A DNA stretch of 64,000 nucleotides from Stenotrophomonas rhizophila (GCF_001704155.1 NZ_CP016294.1:1609501-1673500); one strand, 5' to 3'. Counted from the first letter of the stretch, positions 8,029-18,906 are shown. Notes: generated by a model not told the origin, from the sequence alone. Made by a program: numbers and translations.

Positions 8029-9995
8029 TCGCGCGCCAGCGCCTCCACGGGATCGAGTTGGGCCGCATTGCGTGCCGGAAGGAAGCCGAACGCCACGCCG
8101 ATCAGACTGGAGCACGCGAACGCGGCCACGATCGAGGCAGTGGAGAACAGCATCTTGAAATCAGGGGCGAAGGTGTCGAACACCCAGCCCACCACCAGCG
8201 ACAGGCCCACGCCCAGCAGGCCGCCGAGCAGGCAGACCAGCACTGCTTCGATCAGGAACTGCTGGCGGATGTCGCTCTGCCGCGCGCCCACCGCCATGCG
8301 CACGCCGATCTCGCGGGTGCGCTCGGTGACCGACACCAGCATGATGTTCATCACCCCGATCCCGCCGACCAGCAGCGCGATCGCGGCGATGGCGCTGATC
8401 AGCAGGGTCATCGTGCGGGTGGTCTGCTCGATGGTGTCGCGGATCTCGGCGCTGTTGCTGAGGAAGAAGTCCTCCGTGCCATGGCGCATGACCAGCAGCC
8501 TGGAAATGGCGGCCTGCGCCGCATCCATCGGGGTGGCATCGTCCACCCGCACGGTGATGCTGGAGACATGGCTCTGGCCGAGCATGCGCGACATCACCGT
8601 GGTGTAGGGCACCCAGATCGACAGGCTGGTACTGCTGCCAAAGCCCATGCTCTGGCGCTGGGCCACGCCGATCACGCGCACCGGCACGTTACCCAGCAGG
8701 ATCACCTGGCCGACGGGGTCGGCGCCGTTGGGGAAGAACTGGGTGCGGGTGTTCTCATCGATCACCGCCACCTGCGCCAGCCCCTTCACCGCATCGGCAT
8801 CGAAGAAACTGCCGGCGCTCAGGGTCACGCCCTTGACCCGGAAGAACTGCTCCCCCACGCCGCTGACCTGGGCCGTGGCCGACTGGTTCCGGTAGCGCGC
8901 GGTGACCGACGAAGACACGCTGGGGGTGACGCTGTCGATGTAGCTCTGCCGCGACAACGCGTCGGCATCGCTGGCCTTGAGCGTCTGCACTCTTGCCGAG
9001 CGCATGTCGCCGAAGCCGCGCCCGGGGTAGACGTCGATGGTGTTGGTGCCCAGCGCGCTGATGTTCTGCAGGATCTGCTGCTGCGAGCCGTTGCCCATCG
9101 CCACCACCGATACCACCGAGGCGATGCCGATGATGATGCCGAGCATGGTCAGGAAGGTGCGCAGGCGGTGCGCGTTCATTGCCAGCAGCGCCATCCGGAA
9201 CGCTTCGGTGAAGCGGTCGCGGGCGGCACGCCAGCTGTGGCCTTTGGTGGCGGCCACGGTCGGCGTGCGCTGCGCACGGTAGCTGGGCGCCTTGGGATTG
9301 ACGCGGTCGGCGATGATCTCGCCGTCGCGGATCTCGATGATGCGCTGGGCGTGCTCGGCCACCGACATGTCGTGGGTGACGATGATGATGGTGTGGCCTT
9401 CGGCATGCAGCTCGCCGAGGATGCCCATCACTTCCTCACCGGATCTGGTGTCCAGCGCGCCGGTCGGCTCGTCGGCCAGGATCACCTCGCCACCGTTCAT
9501 CAGCGCCCGCGCGATGGACACGCGCTGCTGCTGGCCACCGGACAGCTGGCCCGGCTTGTGCCGCATGCGGTCGCCCAGGCCCAGCCGCTGCAGCAGCTGT
9601 TCGGCGCGCGCGCTGCGCACCGGCGCCGGGCTGCCGGCATACACCGACGGCACTTCCACGTTGCCGCGCGCGTCGAGGTCGCCGAGCAGGTGGTAGCGCT
9701 GGAAGATGAAGCCGAAATGTTCGCGGCGCAGTTCGGCCAGTTCGTCCGGCAGCATGCTGCCGGTCTCACGGCCTGCCACCTGGTAGCTGCCGCGGGTGGG
9801 GCGGTCCAGGCAGCCGAGGATGTTCATCAGCGTCGACTTGCCCGAGCCGGACTGGCCGACGATGGCCACCATCTCGCCGGCGGCGATGTCCAGGTTGACG
9901 TCGCGCAGTACGGCAATGGTTTCGTCGCCGGCCGGGAATTCGCGGCGCAGGTCGCGCAGCCGCAGCAGCGGCGCGCCCGTGGGAGCGGTCTTCAT
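8025..9995 (-). CDS. macB: MacB-type ABC transporter, ATPase fused to permease
   Basis: A 656-residue fusion of an N-terminal ATPase and a C-terminal FtsX-like permease. The ATPase shows Walker [10 protein letters not shown] (about residues 47-55), signature [14 protein letters not shown] (about 150) and Walker [12 protein letters not shown]. The permease has a first helix near residue 290, a large periplasmic domain and three C-terminal helices ([26 protein letters not shown]). MacB works as a dimer that drives substrates out of the periplasm through MacA and an outer-membrane channel; known MacB substrates include macrolides and peptides. It overlaps macA by four bases and the channel gene by four bases. 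The actual substrate here is unknown. Confidence 0.95.
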   Translation of the reverse strand: MKTAPTGAPLLRLRDLRREFPAGDETIAVLRDVNLDIAAGEMVAIVGQSGSGKSTLMNILGCLDRPTRGSYQVAGRETGSMLPDELAELRREHFGFIFQRYHLLGDLDARGNVEVPSVYAGSPAPVRSARAEQLLQRLGLGDRMRHKPGQLSGGQQQRVSIARALMNGGEVILADEPTGALDTRSGEEVMGILGELHAEGHTIIIVTHDMSVAEHAQRIIEIRDGEIIADRVNPKAPSYRAQRTPTVAATKGHSWRAARDRFTEAFRMALLAMNAHRLRTFLTMLGIIIGIASVVSVVAMGNGSQQQILQNISALGTNTIDVYPGRGFGDMRSARVQTLKASDADALSRQSYIDSVTPSVSSSVTARYRNQSATAQVSGVGEQFFRVKGVTLSAGSFFDADAVKGLAQVAVIDENTRTQFFPNGADPVGQVILLGNVPVRVIGVAQRQSMGFGSSTSLSIWVPYTTVMSRMLGQSHVSSITVRVDDATPMDAAQAAISRLLVMRHGTEDFFLSNSAEIRDTIEQTTRTMTLLISAIAAIALLVGGIGVMNIMLVSVTERTREIGVRMAVGARQSDIRQQFLIEAVLVCLLGGLLGVGLSLVVGWVFDTFAPDFKMLFSTASIVAAFACSSLIGVAFGFLPARNAAQLDPVEALARE

Positions 9996-11230
9996 CGACG
10001 CGGCCCCATGCCCGGGCCACCCATGCGCATCTGCGCGCCACCGCGGTTGCCGCTGCCGGAAGCGGCCGGGGTGGCGCTGCCTTCGCCGACCACGACCTTC
10101 TCGCCTTCCTTAAGCCCAGACAGCACCTCCACGCTGGAACCGGTGTTGATGCCGATCCTGACCTTGCGCGGCTGCGGCATGCCATCGGCATCTGCCACGC
10201 GCACTATGTACTGGCCATCGCGCGATTTCGGCCCCAGCGCCACCGACGGAATGATCAGCACGCCCTTGGCCTGCTTGAGCAGCACCGACACCTGCGCGGT
10301 CATGTCGATGCGCAGCGTGCCGTCCGGGTTCTCCACGTCGAACAGGGCGTTGTAATACACCGCCGAGCTGGAGCTGGAACTGGACGAACTGGAACTGCTG
10401 GAACTGTCGCTGGCGATCGACGACGGCGCCGGATTGATCTGGCGCAGGGTGGCGTGGTACTTGCGGTCCGGGTCGCCCAGCGTGGTGAAGTACACCGGCA
10501 TGCCGGCCTTGATCTTGACCACGTCCGCTTCGGAGACCTCGGCATTGACCGTCACCAGGTCCAGCCGCGCCAGCATCACGATGGTCGGTGCGGTCTGGTT
10601 GGCATTCACGGTGCGGCCTTCTTCGGCCACCACCGCGACCACGGTGCCGTCCATCGGCGCGGTGATGCGGGTGTAGGCGAGGTTGGCATTGGCGGTGCCC
10701 AGCTCGGTCTGGCGGCCTTGGATCTGCGCATCATAGGCCTTGACCTGCGCACGGGCGGTCTTGAGCGCGGCCTCGGCGCTGTCGAACTCCGCACGCGAGG
10801 TGGCTTCGGCCGCCAGCATTTCCTGCTGGCGCGCGAATTCCAGTTCGGCCTGGCGCAGGGTGGCCTGCTGCACCGCGCGCTGGGCGGTGACCTGGTCCAG
10901 CGATGCCTGCGCGTTGAGCACGGCGTTGCGCTGGGTGGTGGCGTCGATCTCGGCGATCAGGTCGCCCTGCCTGACGGTATCGCCCAGCTGCACCTTCAGC
11001 GATTTGATCTGGCCCGAGGCCTGCGCACCCACGCTGACCAGCTTGTAGGCATCGATCACGCCGGTGGCTTCCACGGTCTGTTCCAGGTCGCCACGGGTCA
11101 CCGGGCTGGTGGCCAGGGTGGGGGCGCCCGGCTTGCGCAGGGTCCATGCGACAATGCCGCACACCAGCAGGGCCAGGGCAATCAACAGCAGCACGCGGCC
11201 GCGACGGGTGGTAGGCAGGCGGGACTTCAC
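9992..11230 (-). CDS. macA: MacA-type periplasmic adaptor protein with a polyserine run
   Basis: A membrane-fusion protein: an N-terminal anchor helix ([20 protein letters not shown]), a biotinyl-lipoyl half-motif ([20 protein letters not shown]), a coiled coil of about 100 residues, the second lipoyl half ([16 protein letters not shown]), a beta-barrel and a membrane-proximal domain. It links MacB to the outer-membrane channel. The start is uncertain: GTG 11230 gives a normal length and a short cytoplasmic tail, but its Shine-Dalgarno is weak; the frame stays open to 11377. Oddly, the beta-barrel domain contains an uninterrupted run of about 14 serines (around 10370-10411), encoded by repeated AGTTCC-like hexamers. 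It heads the three-gene efflux operon, divergent from a two-component system. Confidence 0.9.
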   Translation of the reverse strand: MKSRLPTTRRGRVLLLIALALLVCGIVAWTLRKPGAPTLATSPVTRGDLEQTVEATGVIDAYKLVSVGAQASGQIKSLKVQLGDTVRQGDLIAEIDATTQRNAVLNAQASLDQVTAQRAVQQATLRQAELEFARQQEMLAAEATSRAEFDSAEAALKTARAQVKAYDAQIQGRQTELGTANANLAYTRITAPMDGTVVAVVAEEGRTVNANQTAPTIVMLARLDLVTVNAEVSEADVVKIKAGMPVYFTTLGDPDRKYHATLRQINPAPSSIASDSSSSSSSSSSSSSSAVYYNALFDVENPDGTLRIDMTAQVSVLLKQAKGVLIIPSVALGPKSRDGQYIVRVADADGMPQPRKVRIGINTGSSVEVLSGLKEGEKVVVGEGSATPAASGSGNRGGAQMRMGGPGMGPRR

Positions 11231-11430
11231 GATGATCGTCAACTCGACAGGCCGGCGTGCGGCGTTGTCAGCATTGTGAAGAGCGCCTGTGGAGGGCTCA
11301 ACGCACGGCATGTAACAGCACGTAACCACGCCCCGGTCGGACGTGTCCTTCTGTATCGTGTGCATGCCTTGAAACATGCATACGCAAACCAGAGGATGCG
11401 GTTCAGCTCCCGACAGGGGATCATCGCCGC

Positions 11431-12159
11431 ATGGAGAACACCACTACGATGCAACGCCTGCTGATCGTCGATGACGACAACGACATCCGCCAGCTGCTGG
11501 CCGAACAGCTCGGTCGTGCCGGCTACCAGGTCAGCACCGCCAGCGATGGCCAGGGCATGCGCCAGGTGCTGGAACGCGAGCACGTGGACCTGATCGTGCT
11601 CGACCTCAACCTGCCGCGCGAAGATGGCCTGACCCTGTGCCGCGACCTGCGCGCGCGCTCGACCACGCCGGTGATCATGCTCACCGCACGCAGCGAACCG
11701 ATCGACCGCGTGCTCGGCCTGGAAATGGGCGCAGACGATTACCTCGGCAAGCCGTTCGAACCGCGTGAGCTGCTCGCGCGCATCCGCAACGTGCTGCGCC
11801 GGACCGAAGCGCTGCCCGCCAACCTGGAGCCGTTGGCGATCCGCCGCGCGCGCTTCTCGCACTGGATCTTCGATCTGGAGCACCGCCATCTGGTCGACCC
11901 GGACGGGCGCGTGGTGGTGCTGTCCGGTGCCGAGTTCCGGCTGCTGCGGGTGTTCGTCGGGCATGCCAACAAGGTGCTCTCGCGTGAGCAGCTGGTATCG
12001 CTGAGCAGCGGGCGCAGCTACGAATCGCAGGACCGTGCGATCGACCTGCAGGTCAGCCGGCTGCGCAACAAGCTGGCCGATGACGGTGGCAGCGACGGCC
12101 TGATCAAGACCGTGCGCAATGAAGGCTATGTGCTGGCCACGGCGGTCACGCTGGAATGA
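11431..12159 (+). CDS. OmpR/PhoB-family response regulator
   Basis: A 242-residue transcription factor. The receiver domain has the acidic pair (LIVDDDNDIRQ), the phosphoryl-accepting Asp58 in VDLIVLDLNLPRED, Thr in MLTARSE and Lys in YLGKPFEPRELLARI. The C-terminal winged helix (VLSGAEFRLLRVFVGHANKVLSREQL to VSRLRNKLADD) binds DNA. It overlaps the following histidine kinase by four bases, so the two are co-translated partners. It is divergent from macA with about 200 bases between, which makes the MacAB operon a plausible target. A second ATG at 11449 could also be the start. Confidence 0.93.
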   Translation: MENTTTMQRLLIVDDDNDIRQLLAEQLGRAGYQVSTASDGQGMRQVLEREHVDLIVLDLNLPREDGLTLCRDLRARSTTPVIMLTARSEPIDRVLGLEMGADDYLGKPFEPRELLARIRNVLRRTEALPANLEPLAIRRARFSHWIFDLEHRHLVDPDGRVVVLSGAEFRLLRVFVGHANKVLSREQLVSLSSGRSYESQDRAIDLQVSRLRNKLADDGGSDGLIKTVRNEGYVLATAVTLE

Positions 12160-13565
12160 TGCGCCTGCGCCGCTTCTTCGCGTCGATGGTCGGTCGGCTG
12201 TTCGTGATCCTGCTGCTGGGCATGAGCGTGGCGGCCGTCGGTGCCACCATGCTGGCCAGTGCCAAGCGGCAGCAGGAATTCGAGCGGCAGAACCTCAACC
12301 GCATCGCCGATCGGCTGCAGGGCTTCGTCAACATGCTCGACGGCGACCCGGAACTGCGCGACCGGCTGCTGACGGTGGGTGGGCCGGCAGTGCGCAGCCT
12401 GCCCGAAGGGGCGCGGCTGGGGCGCGAGGATGCGGCGTTGATGGGCATCCTCGACGACCGCCCGGGCCCGGTGGCGCATGCCACCGTGCATTTCACCTCG
12501 TTCCGTTCGTGCCTGCCCAAGGCGCAGGAACTGTTGCCGCCCCCTCCGCAGCAGCAGCGGCGCCGGCCGCCGCACGAACGCGACCCGGCCTTCATCCCGC
12601 CCAAGTGCCGCGCGGTGCAGGTCCCGCTCAGCGACGGCACGGTGCTGTCGCTGGCGCTGGAATCGCCGGCCATCGCCCACAACGGCATCCTCGCGGTGGA
12701 CCCGCTGTTCCTGACCCTGCTGGTGCTGGCGATCGGCGTGCTGGCCTACGTGGTTGCGCGCATCGCCAGCGCCCCGCTGCAGCGGCTGGCCTCGGCCGCG
12801 GCCGAGCTGGGCGACGACCTGCAGCGTGCGCCATTGCCGGTGACCGGGCCGCTGGAAGTACGCCGCGCCGCCGAAGCCTTCAACGCCATGCAGAAGCGCC
12901 TGCAGCGCACGCTGGGTGAGCGCACCCAGATGCTGGCGGCGATCACCCATGACCTGCAGACCCCGGTGACCCGCCTGCGGCTGCGGCTGGAAAACGTAAC
13001 CGACGAAGCCCTGCGCGAGCGCCTGATCGGCGACCTGGGTGCGATGCAGGCGCTCATCCGCGAGGGCCTGGAACTGGCCCGCAGCGCCGAGAGCGCCGAG
13101 CCACGTGCCGCGCTGGACCTGGATTCGCTGCTGGAAAGCCTCGTCGAGGACGCGGTCGAGGCCGGCGCCGACGCCCGCTTCGAGCAGGGCAGTGGCGCGG
13201 TGCTGATGCTGCGCCCGCTGGCCATGCACCGGTTGTTCTCCAACCTGATGGACAACGCGCTGGGCTACGGCGGCACGGCGCGGGTGCGGGTCGAGCAGGG
13301 CGCGGACGGGGTGCGGGTACGGGTGCGCGACAGCGGTCCGGGCCTGGCCGAGGACGACCTGGAAACCGTGTTCGACCCGTTCGTGCGCCTGGAAACCTCG
13401 CGCTCGCGGGCGACCGGTGGGGCCGGGCTGGGGCTGACCATCGCCCGCGCGCTGGCCGAGAAGGACGGCGCCACCCTGCACCTGCGCAACCATCCGCAGG
13501 GCGGGCTGGAGGCCACCGTGCACTGGCCGGCGCCACCGCGCCCGCCGGCACCCCGCGCCGGCTGA
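12156..13565 (+). CDS. Sensor histidine kinase (HAMP, HisKA, HATPase)
   Basis: The 469-residue partner of the preceding regulator. It has a membrane helix at about residues 10-32, a periplasmic domain of about 150 residues with a Pro/Gln/Arg-rich patch (PPPPQQQRRRPPHER), a second helix near 190-210, a HAMP linker, the phospho-acceptor His265 in AAITHDLQTPVTRL, the N-box FSNLMDNALGYGG and G-boxes DSGPGLAEDD and GGAGLGLTIARAL. It senses a periplasmic or envelope signal and phosphorylates the regulator. The periplasmic domain has a Cys pair (SCLP and KCRA) that may form a disulphide. The signal cannot be read from the sequence; efflux genes next door suggest envelope or drug stress. Confidence 0.93.
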   Translation: MMRLRRFFASMVGRLFVILLLGMSVAAVGATMLASAKRQQEFERQNLNRIADRLQGFVNMLDGDPELRDRLLTVGGPAVRSLPEGARLGREDAALMGILDDRPGPVAHATVHFTSFRSCLPKAQELLPPPPQQQRRRPPHERDPAFIPPKCRAVQVPLSDGTVLSLALESPAIAHNGILAVDPLFLTLLVLAIGVLAYVVARIASAPLQRLASAAAELGDDLQRAPLPVTGPLEVRRAAEAFNAMQKRLQRTLGERTQMLAAITHDLQTPVTRLRLRLENVTDEALRERLIGDLGAMQALIREGLELARSAESAEPRAALDLDSLLESLVEDAVEAGADARFEQGSGAVLMLRPLAMHRLFSNLMDNALGYGGTARVRVEQGADGVRVRVRDSGPGLAEDDLETVFDPFVRLETSRSRATGGAGLGLTIARALAEKDGATLHLRNHPQGGLEATVHWPAPPRPPAPRAG

Positions 13566-13716
13566 TCGCACAGGAGGCAAACGGGCGCGGTTTTGCCTAC
13601 TATGGGCAACCCCCGCCCGTATTCGCCGCATGAGTGCGCCCGATCTGGCTGGTTTCCACCCCGGCGCCGCGCTGTCCGCGCCGTGCCCTTCCCGCGCCCC
13701 TGGCGGATCCTGACGG

Positions 13717-16700
13717 ATGAGCCAAGGGGGAGGCGGGAACCGGTGGCGGCCGGTACATGCAGTAGTGACCGTGCAGCGCCTGTGCCTGGCGCTGGTGTTG
13801 CTGTGCCTGTTGTTCGGGGTACCGGCCACATCGGCCGCGCAGGATGGCCCGCCGCCGCTGCGCGACTACGCCATCGATGTCTGGACCTCGCGCAACGGCC
13901 TGCCGCACAACTCGCTGCGTGACATCGCGCAGACGCCGGAGGGCCACCTGTGGTTCGCCACCTGGGAAGGGCTGGTGCGCTACAACGGGCTGGACTTCAC
14001 CGTGTTCGACCGCAGCACCCGGCCGGGCCTGCGCGACAACGGGGTGGGCGCGCTGTTCGTCGACCGCGAGGGCGGGCTGTGGATCAGCGATTCGCGCGGC
14101 AACGTCACCCGGCGCAGCGCCGACGGCCGCTGGCAGGTGTTCGCACACCAGCCGCCGGCCCCGCAGGTGCTGATCCAGGCCATGCAGATGGACAGCCATG
14201 GCCGGCTCTGGCTGCTGTATGAGGGCAATGGCATCGGCAGCCTGACCCGCGACGGCCACTTCGACTACCAGAAGCCGCCGGCCGACGTGCCGATGGCCAT
14301 GAGCTTCACCAAGCTGGTGGTGGATGCGCAGGACCGGGTCTGGGTGGGCACGCTGGACGGCCTGGTGGTGCGCGGCACCGACGGCGTGCTGCGCCGCGCA
14401 CCGGAGAGCTACGGCCTCGGCCACGGCCTGGTGTGGCCGTACCGCGCACCCGACGGCGTGCTGTGGATCGTGGCTGGCGAGCGCATCTACCGCATGCTCG
14501 ATGGCATGCCGCAATTGCAGCACCGCCTGGCCCCGGGCATGCACATCACCTCGATGCTGCAGGACCGCCACGGCGACCTGTGGCTGGGGACCGAAAACCA
14601 GGGGCTGCTGCGCCTGTCGCGGCACGGAGTGGAGCGCCTGCCGGCCGGGCTTTCACTGCCCGGGGGCAGGGTGGTGAGCCTGCGCGAAGACGCCGAAGGC
14701 AGCATCTGGGTCGGTGCCAACGGCGGCCTGTACCGGTTGCGCGAAACGCTTTTCAGCAGTTTCACCGAGCGTGACGGGCTCAGCGGCGATTACGTGCGCA
14801 CCGTGCTGGAAGACCGTGACCGCCAGCTGTGGGTGGGCAGTGCCAGTGGCCTGGACCGGCGCGACGCACAGGGCGTGTTCCATCCGGTGCCGCTGCGCAA
14901 CCGCGGCGGCAAGACGCCGTCGGTGCTGAGCCTGGCCCAGGATCATGCAGGCGGGTTGTGGGTGGGGACGTTTGGAGACGGCATCCTGCACCTGGACGGG
15001 CAGGGCCGCATGCTGCGCAGCTACGGTGCCGACGACGGCCTGCTCGGCGGCAACATCCGCGCGATGAGCGTGGATCGCGAAGGCGCTGTATGGGCGGGTA
15101 CCCAGAAGGGCGTCGCCCGGCTCGATGCCAACGGGGTAACCGTGCCGACCGTGCCGGGCATGCCCACCGGCCTGGTCACCGCGCTGGCCCACGATGCCGA
15201 AGGCGATCTGTGGGTGGGCACCATCGAAGGCATCAGCGTGCTGCGCGGCGACCATGTGCAGCGCATCGACCTGGCTCCGCTGGGCGGCGGTCGCAGTGTG
15301 TTCGGTTTCCAGCAGATCGGCGATGCGATGTGGATCAGCAGCGACCGCGGCCTGTACCGCTACCAGGACGGCACCCTGTCACGGGTGGGGCTGGAGCAGG
15401 GCATGCCGGTCGATACCGTGTTCCAGCTGGTACCGGACCGGGTCGGCAACGTCTGGATCAGCAGCAACCGTGGCGTGCTGCGCACCGACATGGCCATGCT
15501 CAACGACGTGGCCGACGGGCGCACGCGGCGGATCGAGGTCGAGCATTACAACGAGATCGACGGCATGGCCAATTCGCAGGCCAACGGCAGTTCCGGCCCC
15601 TCGGCGATCCTGCGCCAGGACGGCACGTTCTGGGTGGTTACCGCCGGCGGCCTCAGCACGGTGGACCCGCTGCGCCTGCAGCGCTTCCGCGAACGGCTGG
15701 CACCGCCGGCGGCGATCGAGACGGTGCTGGTCGATGGCGTGCCGCTGCACTGGCAGGGCGCCAACCACAACACGCTGCCCGGCGGGCGCCGGCTCAGCAT
15801 CAGCTACGTGGGCCTGAGCTATCTCATGTCCGAACGCATCCGCTACCGCACCCGGCTGGAAGGCCTGGACAGCGCGTGGATCGAACGCGGCCAGCAGCGC
15901 AGCGTGGAATTCATCGGCCTGCCGCCGGGCGATTACACCCTGCACGTGTCCGCCGCGCACCCGGGCGGTACCTGGGGCGACAGCGAGGCGGTGTGGTCGT
16001 TCACGGTGGAACCGTTCCTGTGGCAGCGGCGCAGCGTGCAGTTCGTCTGTGGCCTGCTGCTGCTGGCCGGGCTGGTGGCGTTGTACCGCTACCTGATCAA
16101 GCGCTACAAGGCCAGCAACGTACGCCTGGCACGCAAGGTCGATGCCGCCACCCGCGACCTCAAGGCGCAGACCGCCAGCCTGCAGGCGTTGAACGAAGAG
16201 AAGACCCAGCTGGCCGCGCGTTTGGCAGTGCAGGCCGAACAGTTCGAGCGGCAGGCGCGCGAGGATGCGCTGACCGGGCTGCCCAACCGTCGCGCGTTCG
16301 ACGAAGCGCTCGCGCGCGATTTCGCCCGCTCGCAACGCAGCGGCCACCCGCTGTGCCTGGTGGTGCTGGATATCGACCACTTCAAGGAAGTGAACGACCA
16401 GCACAGCCACAGCGTGGGCGACGTGGTGCTGACCGAAGTGGCGCGGGTGATCGCGTCGGCCTGCCGTGATTCGGACATGCCCGCGCGCACCGGCGGTGAG
16501 GAATTCACGCTGCTGCTCAACGACACCCGCCTGGCCGAAGCGGCACAGGTCTGCGCGCGCCTGCGCGGGCTGTTCCATGACCATCCGGACTGGGCCGGCG
16601 TGCCGGGCCTGCAGGTGACCTTCAGCGCCGGGCTGGTCGAACTGGAGGCCGGGGACCGCACCCCGATGCTGCTCTACCAGCGCGCCGACCGCGCGCTGTA

Positions 16701-16743
16701 CCGTGCCAAGAGCGAAGGCCGCGACCGCACCGCGATCGGCTGA
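13717..16743 (+). CDS. Two-component-propeller sensor with GGDEF (diguanylate cyclase) domain
   Basis: A 1008-residue membrane sensor. After a signal peptide (LCLALVLLCLLFGVPATSAAQ) come many propeller repeats of the type GLPHNSLRDIAQTPEGHLWFATWEGL, forming two periplasmic seven-bladed propellers, then a Y_Y_Y immunoglobulin-like domain (about residues 690-770), one membrane helix (SVQFVCGLLLLAGLVALYRYL), a short coiled coil and a C-terminal GGDEF domain. The active-site motif is GGEEF at about residue 926, and DALTGLPNRRAFDEALARDF precedes it, so the cyclase should be active. I do not see an upstream RxxD inhibitory site. It probably converts a periplasmic ligand signal, often a saccharide in this architecture, into cyclic di-GMP. 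It is monocistronic. Confidence 0.93.
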   Translation: MSQGGGGNRWRPVHAVVTVQRLCLALVLLCLLFGVPATSAAQDGPPPLRDYAIDVWTSRNGLPHNSLRDIAQTPEGHLWFATWEGLVRYNGLDFTVFDRSTRPGLRDNGVGALFVDREGGLWISDSRGNVTRRSADGRWQVFAHQPPAPQVLIQAMQMDSHGRLWLLYEGNGIGSLTRDGHFDYQKPPADVPMAMSFTKLVVDAQDRVWVGTLDGLVVRGTDGVLRRAPESYGLGHGLVWPYRAPDGVLWIVAGERIYRMLDGMPQLQHRLAPGMHITSMLQDRHGDLWLGTENQGLLRLSRHGVERLPAGLSLPGGRVVSLREDAEGSIWVGANGGLYRLRETLFSSFTERDGLSGDYVRTVLEDRDRQLWVGSASGLDRRDAQGVFHPVPLRNRGGKTPSVLSLAQDHAGGLWVGTFGDGILHLDGQGRMLRSYGADDGLLGGNIRAMSVDREGAVWAGTQKGVARLDANGVTVPTVPGMPTGLVTALAHDAEGDLWVGTIEGISVLRGDHVQRIDLAPLGGGRSVFGFQQIGDAMWISSDRGLYRYQDGTLSRVGLEQGMPVDTVFQLVPDRVGNVWISSNRGVLRTDMAMLNDVADGRTRRIEVEHYNEIDGMANSQANGSSGPSAILRQDGTFWVVTAGGLSTVDPLRLQRFRERLAPPAAIETVLVDGVPLHWQGANHNTLPGGRRLSISYVGLSYLMSERIRYRTRLEGLDSAWIERGQQRSVEFIGLPPGDYTLHVSAAHPGGTWGDSEAVWSFTVEPFLWQRRSVQFVCGLLLLAGLVALYRYLIKRYKASNVRLARKVDAATRDLKAQTASLQALNEEKTQLAARLAVQAEQFERQAREDALTGLPNRRAFDEALARDFARSQRSGHPLCLVVLDIDHFKEVNDQHSHSVGDVVLTEVARVIASACRDSDMPARTGGEEFTLLLNDTRLAEAAQVCARLRGLFHDHPDWAGVPGLQVTFSAGLVELEAGDRTPMLLYQRADRALYRAKSEGRDRTAIG

Positions 16744-17406
16744 TCAGGGGCGCGGCCAGGCGTTGGCGATCTTGCAGAACAGCTTGGCGGTCTGCTCGGT
16801 GTCATACACCGCGCTATGCGCTTCTTCCGCATCCCACCCAAGACCGGCAGCCGTGGCCGCCCGTGCCAGCACGGTCTGGCCATAGGCGATGCCGGCCATG
16901 GTCACCGTGTCGAACACGCTGAAGGGGTGGAACGGGTTGCGCTTGTGCCCGACCCGGTTCACCGCCGCATTGATGAAGCCCAGGTCGAAGTGCGCGTTGT
17001 GGCCGACCAGGATGGCGCGCTGGCAGCCGTACTTCTTCACCGCTGCGCGCACCGGCGCGAAGATGTGGTCCAGCGCGTCCTTTTCCGCCTTGGCCAGCCG
17101 GAACGGATGGTCGAGGATGATGCCGGTGATCTCCAGCGACTTCGGGTCGATGTCCAGCCCTTCGGCCGGCACCACGTGGGCGCTGGCGGTCTGCCCGGGA
17201 AAGAGCAGGCCGTTGTCGTCCATTTCGATCGGCACCGCGGCGATCTCCAGCAGCGCATGGCGCTGGCTGTCGAAGCCGCCGGTTTCCACATCCACCACCA
17301 CCGGCAGGAAGCCACGGAAGCGGGTCGCCATCATGCGCTGGGCGGCAGAGGGCATGTCTTCAGCGGCCACCGGCGCGCCGGTGGTCTGGGTGGGGTCTTG
17401 AGTCAT
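16744..17406 (-). CDS. rnt: Ribonuclease T
   Basis: RNase T is a DEDDh exonuclease that trims the 3' ends of tRNAs (CCA turnover) and other small RNAs and DNA 3' overhangs. The 220-residue protein shows the four acidic positions and catalytic His: [10 protein letters not shown] (Asp and Glu), [10 protein letters not shown] (Asp) and [14 protein letters not shown] (His and Asp). Its length is normal with a slightly extended N-terminus ([12 protein letters not shown]), and it ends two bases after the convergent GGDEF gene. It has its own start just upstream of the DoxX gene's 3' end. Confidence 0.95.
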   Translation of the reverse strand: MTQDPTQTTGAPVAAEDMPSAAQRMMATRFRGFLPVVVDVETGGFDSQRHALLEIAAVPIEMDDNGLLFPGQTASAHVVPAEGLDIDPKSLEITGIILDHPFRLAKAEKDALDHIFAPVRAAVKKYGCQRAILVGHNAHFDLGFINAAVNRVGHKRNPFHPFSVFDTVTMAGIAYGQTVLARAATAAGLGWDAEEAHSAVYDTEQTAKLFCKIANAWPRP

Positions 17407-17415
17407 GCAGCGAGT

Positions 17416-18075
17416 TTAGCAGAGCGGCCTGACCGTCCCATGGCGGCGGTGCCAGACCGCCACGCCAAGCAAGGCGGTGCCAACTGTGGCCAACACCAGG
17501 GCCGGACCCGGCAGCAGCCACCCCAGCGGCCAGGCGGCGGCCAGCGCCAATCCGCCCCAGGCCAGCGCGTCGGCCCGGCCGCGCGGATCCCGGAGCAGCC
17601 AGCCATCCACGCTCAGCCGCCCGGCGCCCTGCAACAGCAGCGGCAGCAGCATGGCGATGAACAACAGCGGCAGCTTGAAGTTGCCCTGGCCCTGGTCGCT
17701 GATCGCATAGCCCTGCGCCAGCGTGGCCAGCGAGTCCCACTGCGCAGGCCAATGGACGGCGGCGGTTGCCACTATCGTGAGCCCGATCAGCAGCGCGGCG
17801 GTGGCCCGGGTGGCCACGCCCAGCAGCAGGCAGATGCCGCCGATGAGTTCGATCCACGTCGCCGCCTGCCAATTGAACTCGGCCGGCAACCAGCGCAGTG
17901 GCAACGGAAAGTGCGATTGCACGTTGTCGAACCAGTTCACCCCGCGCCATTTCTCCAGCCCGGATTCCAGATACTCCCAGGCCAGCAGCACGCGCAGTCC
18001 CAGTGGCGCAAGCCAGGCGCCGAGTCCATCGAGACGGGGGCACAGGGTGGAAGCAAGGCAGCGGGGGAAATGCAT
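17416..18075 (-). CDS. DoxX-family membrane protein (last gene of the bufferin operon)
   Basis: A membrane protein of about 219 residues with four to six helices, including the DoxX signature region ([22 protein letters not shown]) and [21 protein letters not shown]. DoxX proteins often accompany DUF692/DUF2063 genes; their exact role in those operons is not settled, with transport, redox or export assistance proposed. The preceding bufC stop lies 75 bases upstream; an in-frame ATG at 18147, only three bases after that stop, would add 24 residues and cannot be excluded. Neither start has a good ribosome binding site. Confidence 0.8.
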   Translation of the reverse strand: MHFPRCLASTLCPRLDGLGAWLAPLGLRVLLAWEYLESGLEKWRGVNWFDNVQSHFPLPLRWLPAEFNWQAATWIELIGGICLLLGVATRATAALLIGLTIVATAAVHWPAQWDSLATLAQGYAISDQGQGNFKLPLLFIAMLLPLLLQGAGRLSVDGWLLRDPRGRADALAWGGLALAAAWPLGWLLPGPALVLATVGTALLGVAVWHRRHGTVRPLC

Positions 18076-18150
18076 GGGGACAGCCCGGTAATGGAGGTCC
18101 CTTGAAGAGGGCCGGCGCGCGATGAACGATGCGGGCGCCGGCGGCATCGT

Positions 18151-18906
18151 TCAGCCGTGGGTTGGGGACCGGGCAGGACCGATCACGCCGGTCGCGAGCA
18201 ACTGCGCCAACAGGGCACGTCCGGCCGGTTCCAGCCCGGCCGCGTCCAGTCCATTCGCCTCGGCCAGCTGCGCAAGGTGCGCGGCGCCGCTGCGGTGTCC
18301 GGGGGCCTGCATCTGGATCAGCAGCTGCCACGCCAACGGGCTGAGCTGCGAAAACACGATGCGGCCATCGGCCAGCCGGCGTGCCAGCAGGAACGTCGGT
18401 TCGGGCGGCGGGTCCACCGGCTGGAAGGCTGCCCCGATCTGCTGCACCGGCCACTGGTACGCCAAGGGCCATGCCAACGGGGAACGCTGCAGCAGGCAGC
18501 GCCAGGCATCGATATCCGGACGAGGCGGTTCGAGCGGCAGCGCATCCTGCGACTGCAAGGCCAGTTCCACCCATTCGTAATGCGCCAGCTCGGCCAGGAA
18601 CGGACGCGGCAGCGTGTCCTGCCGCTGCAGCCACTGCACGAACTCGGAAGACACCTCGGTGAACAACGGCGAGGCGCAGCGGTGCTCGATGAAGTAGCGC
18701 CGGCACAGCGCCGCCCATTCCGCGCCGTCCAGCATCTGCAGCAGTACCGGGAAACTGCTGCCCAGCAGCGCCTGCAGGTTGTTGAACAGCAGGTCGCGGT
18801 AGATCTGCAGCCGCCGCGGCTCCAGGTCGGGAGGCGACGGTTCATCCGCCGGATCGCGCAGGTGGCGGGTCAGGGCGAACTGCTGGTCACGCAACAGGTC
18901 GCTCAT
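18151..18906 (-). CDS. bufC: BufC/HvfC-type DUF2063 partner protein of the MNIO enzyme
   Basis: A 251-residue soluble protein beginning [18 protein letters not shown], with the DUF2063 features [25 protein letters not shown] and [28 protein letters not shown]. In characterised systems this protein forms a complex with the DUF692/MNIO enzyme and helps it bind the precursor peptide. The start codon overlaps the bufB stop (ATGA), so the two are translationally coupled, as expected for partners. The C-terminal half is family-typical in length. The function here is inferred from the family and operon. Confidence 0.88.
   Translation of the reverse strand: MSDLLRDQQFALTRHLRDPADEPSPPDLEPRRLQIYRDLLFNNLQALLGSSFPVLLQMLDGAEWAALCRRYFIEHRCASPLFTEVSSEFVQWLQRQDTLPRPFLAELAHYEWVELALQSQDALPLEPPRPDIDAWRCLLQRSPLAWPLAYQWPVQQIGAAFQPVDPPPEPTFLLARRLADGRIVFSQLSPLAWQLLIQMQAPGHRSGAAHLAQLAEANGLDAAGLEPAGRALLAQLLATGVIGPARSPTHG

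Noticed and set aside
8058..10355. A long open frame on the plus strand opposite macB
   Set aside because: Low-complexity His/Arg/Ala translation, no ribosome site of note; macB has all motifs on the other strand.
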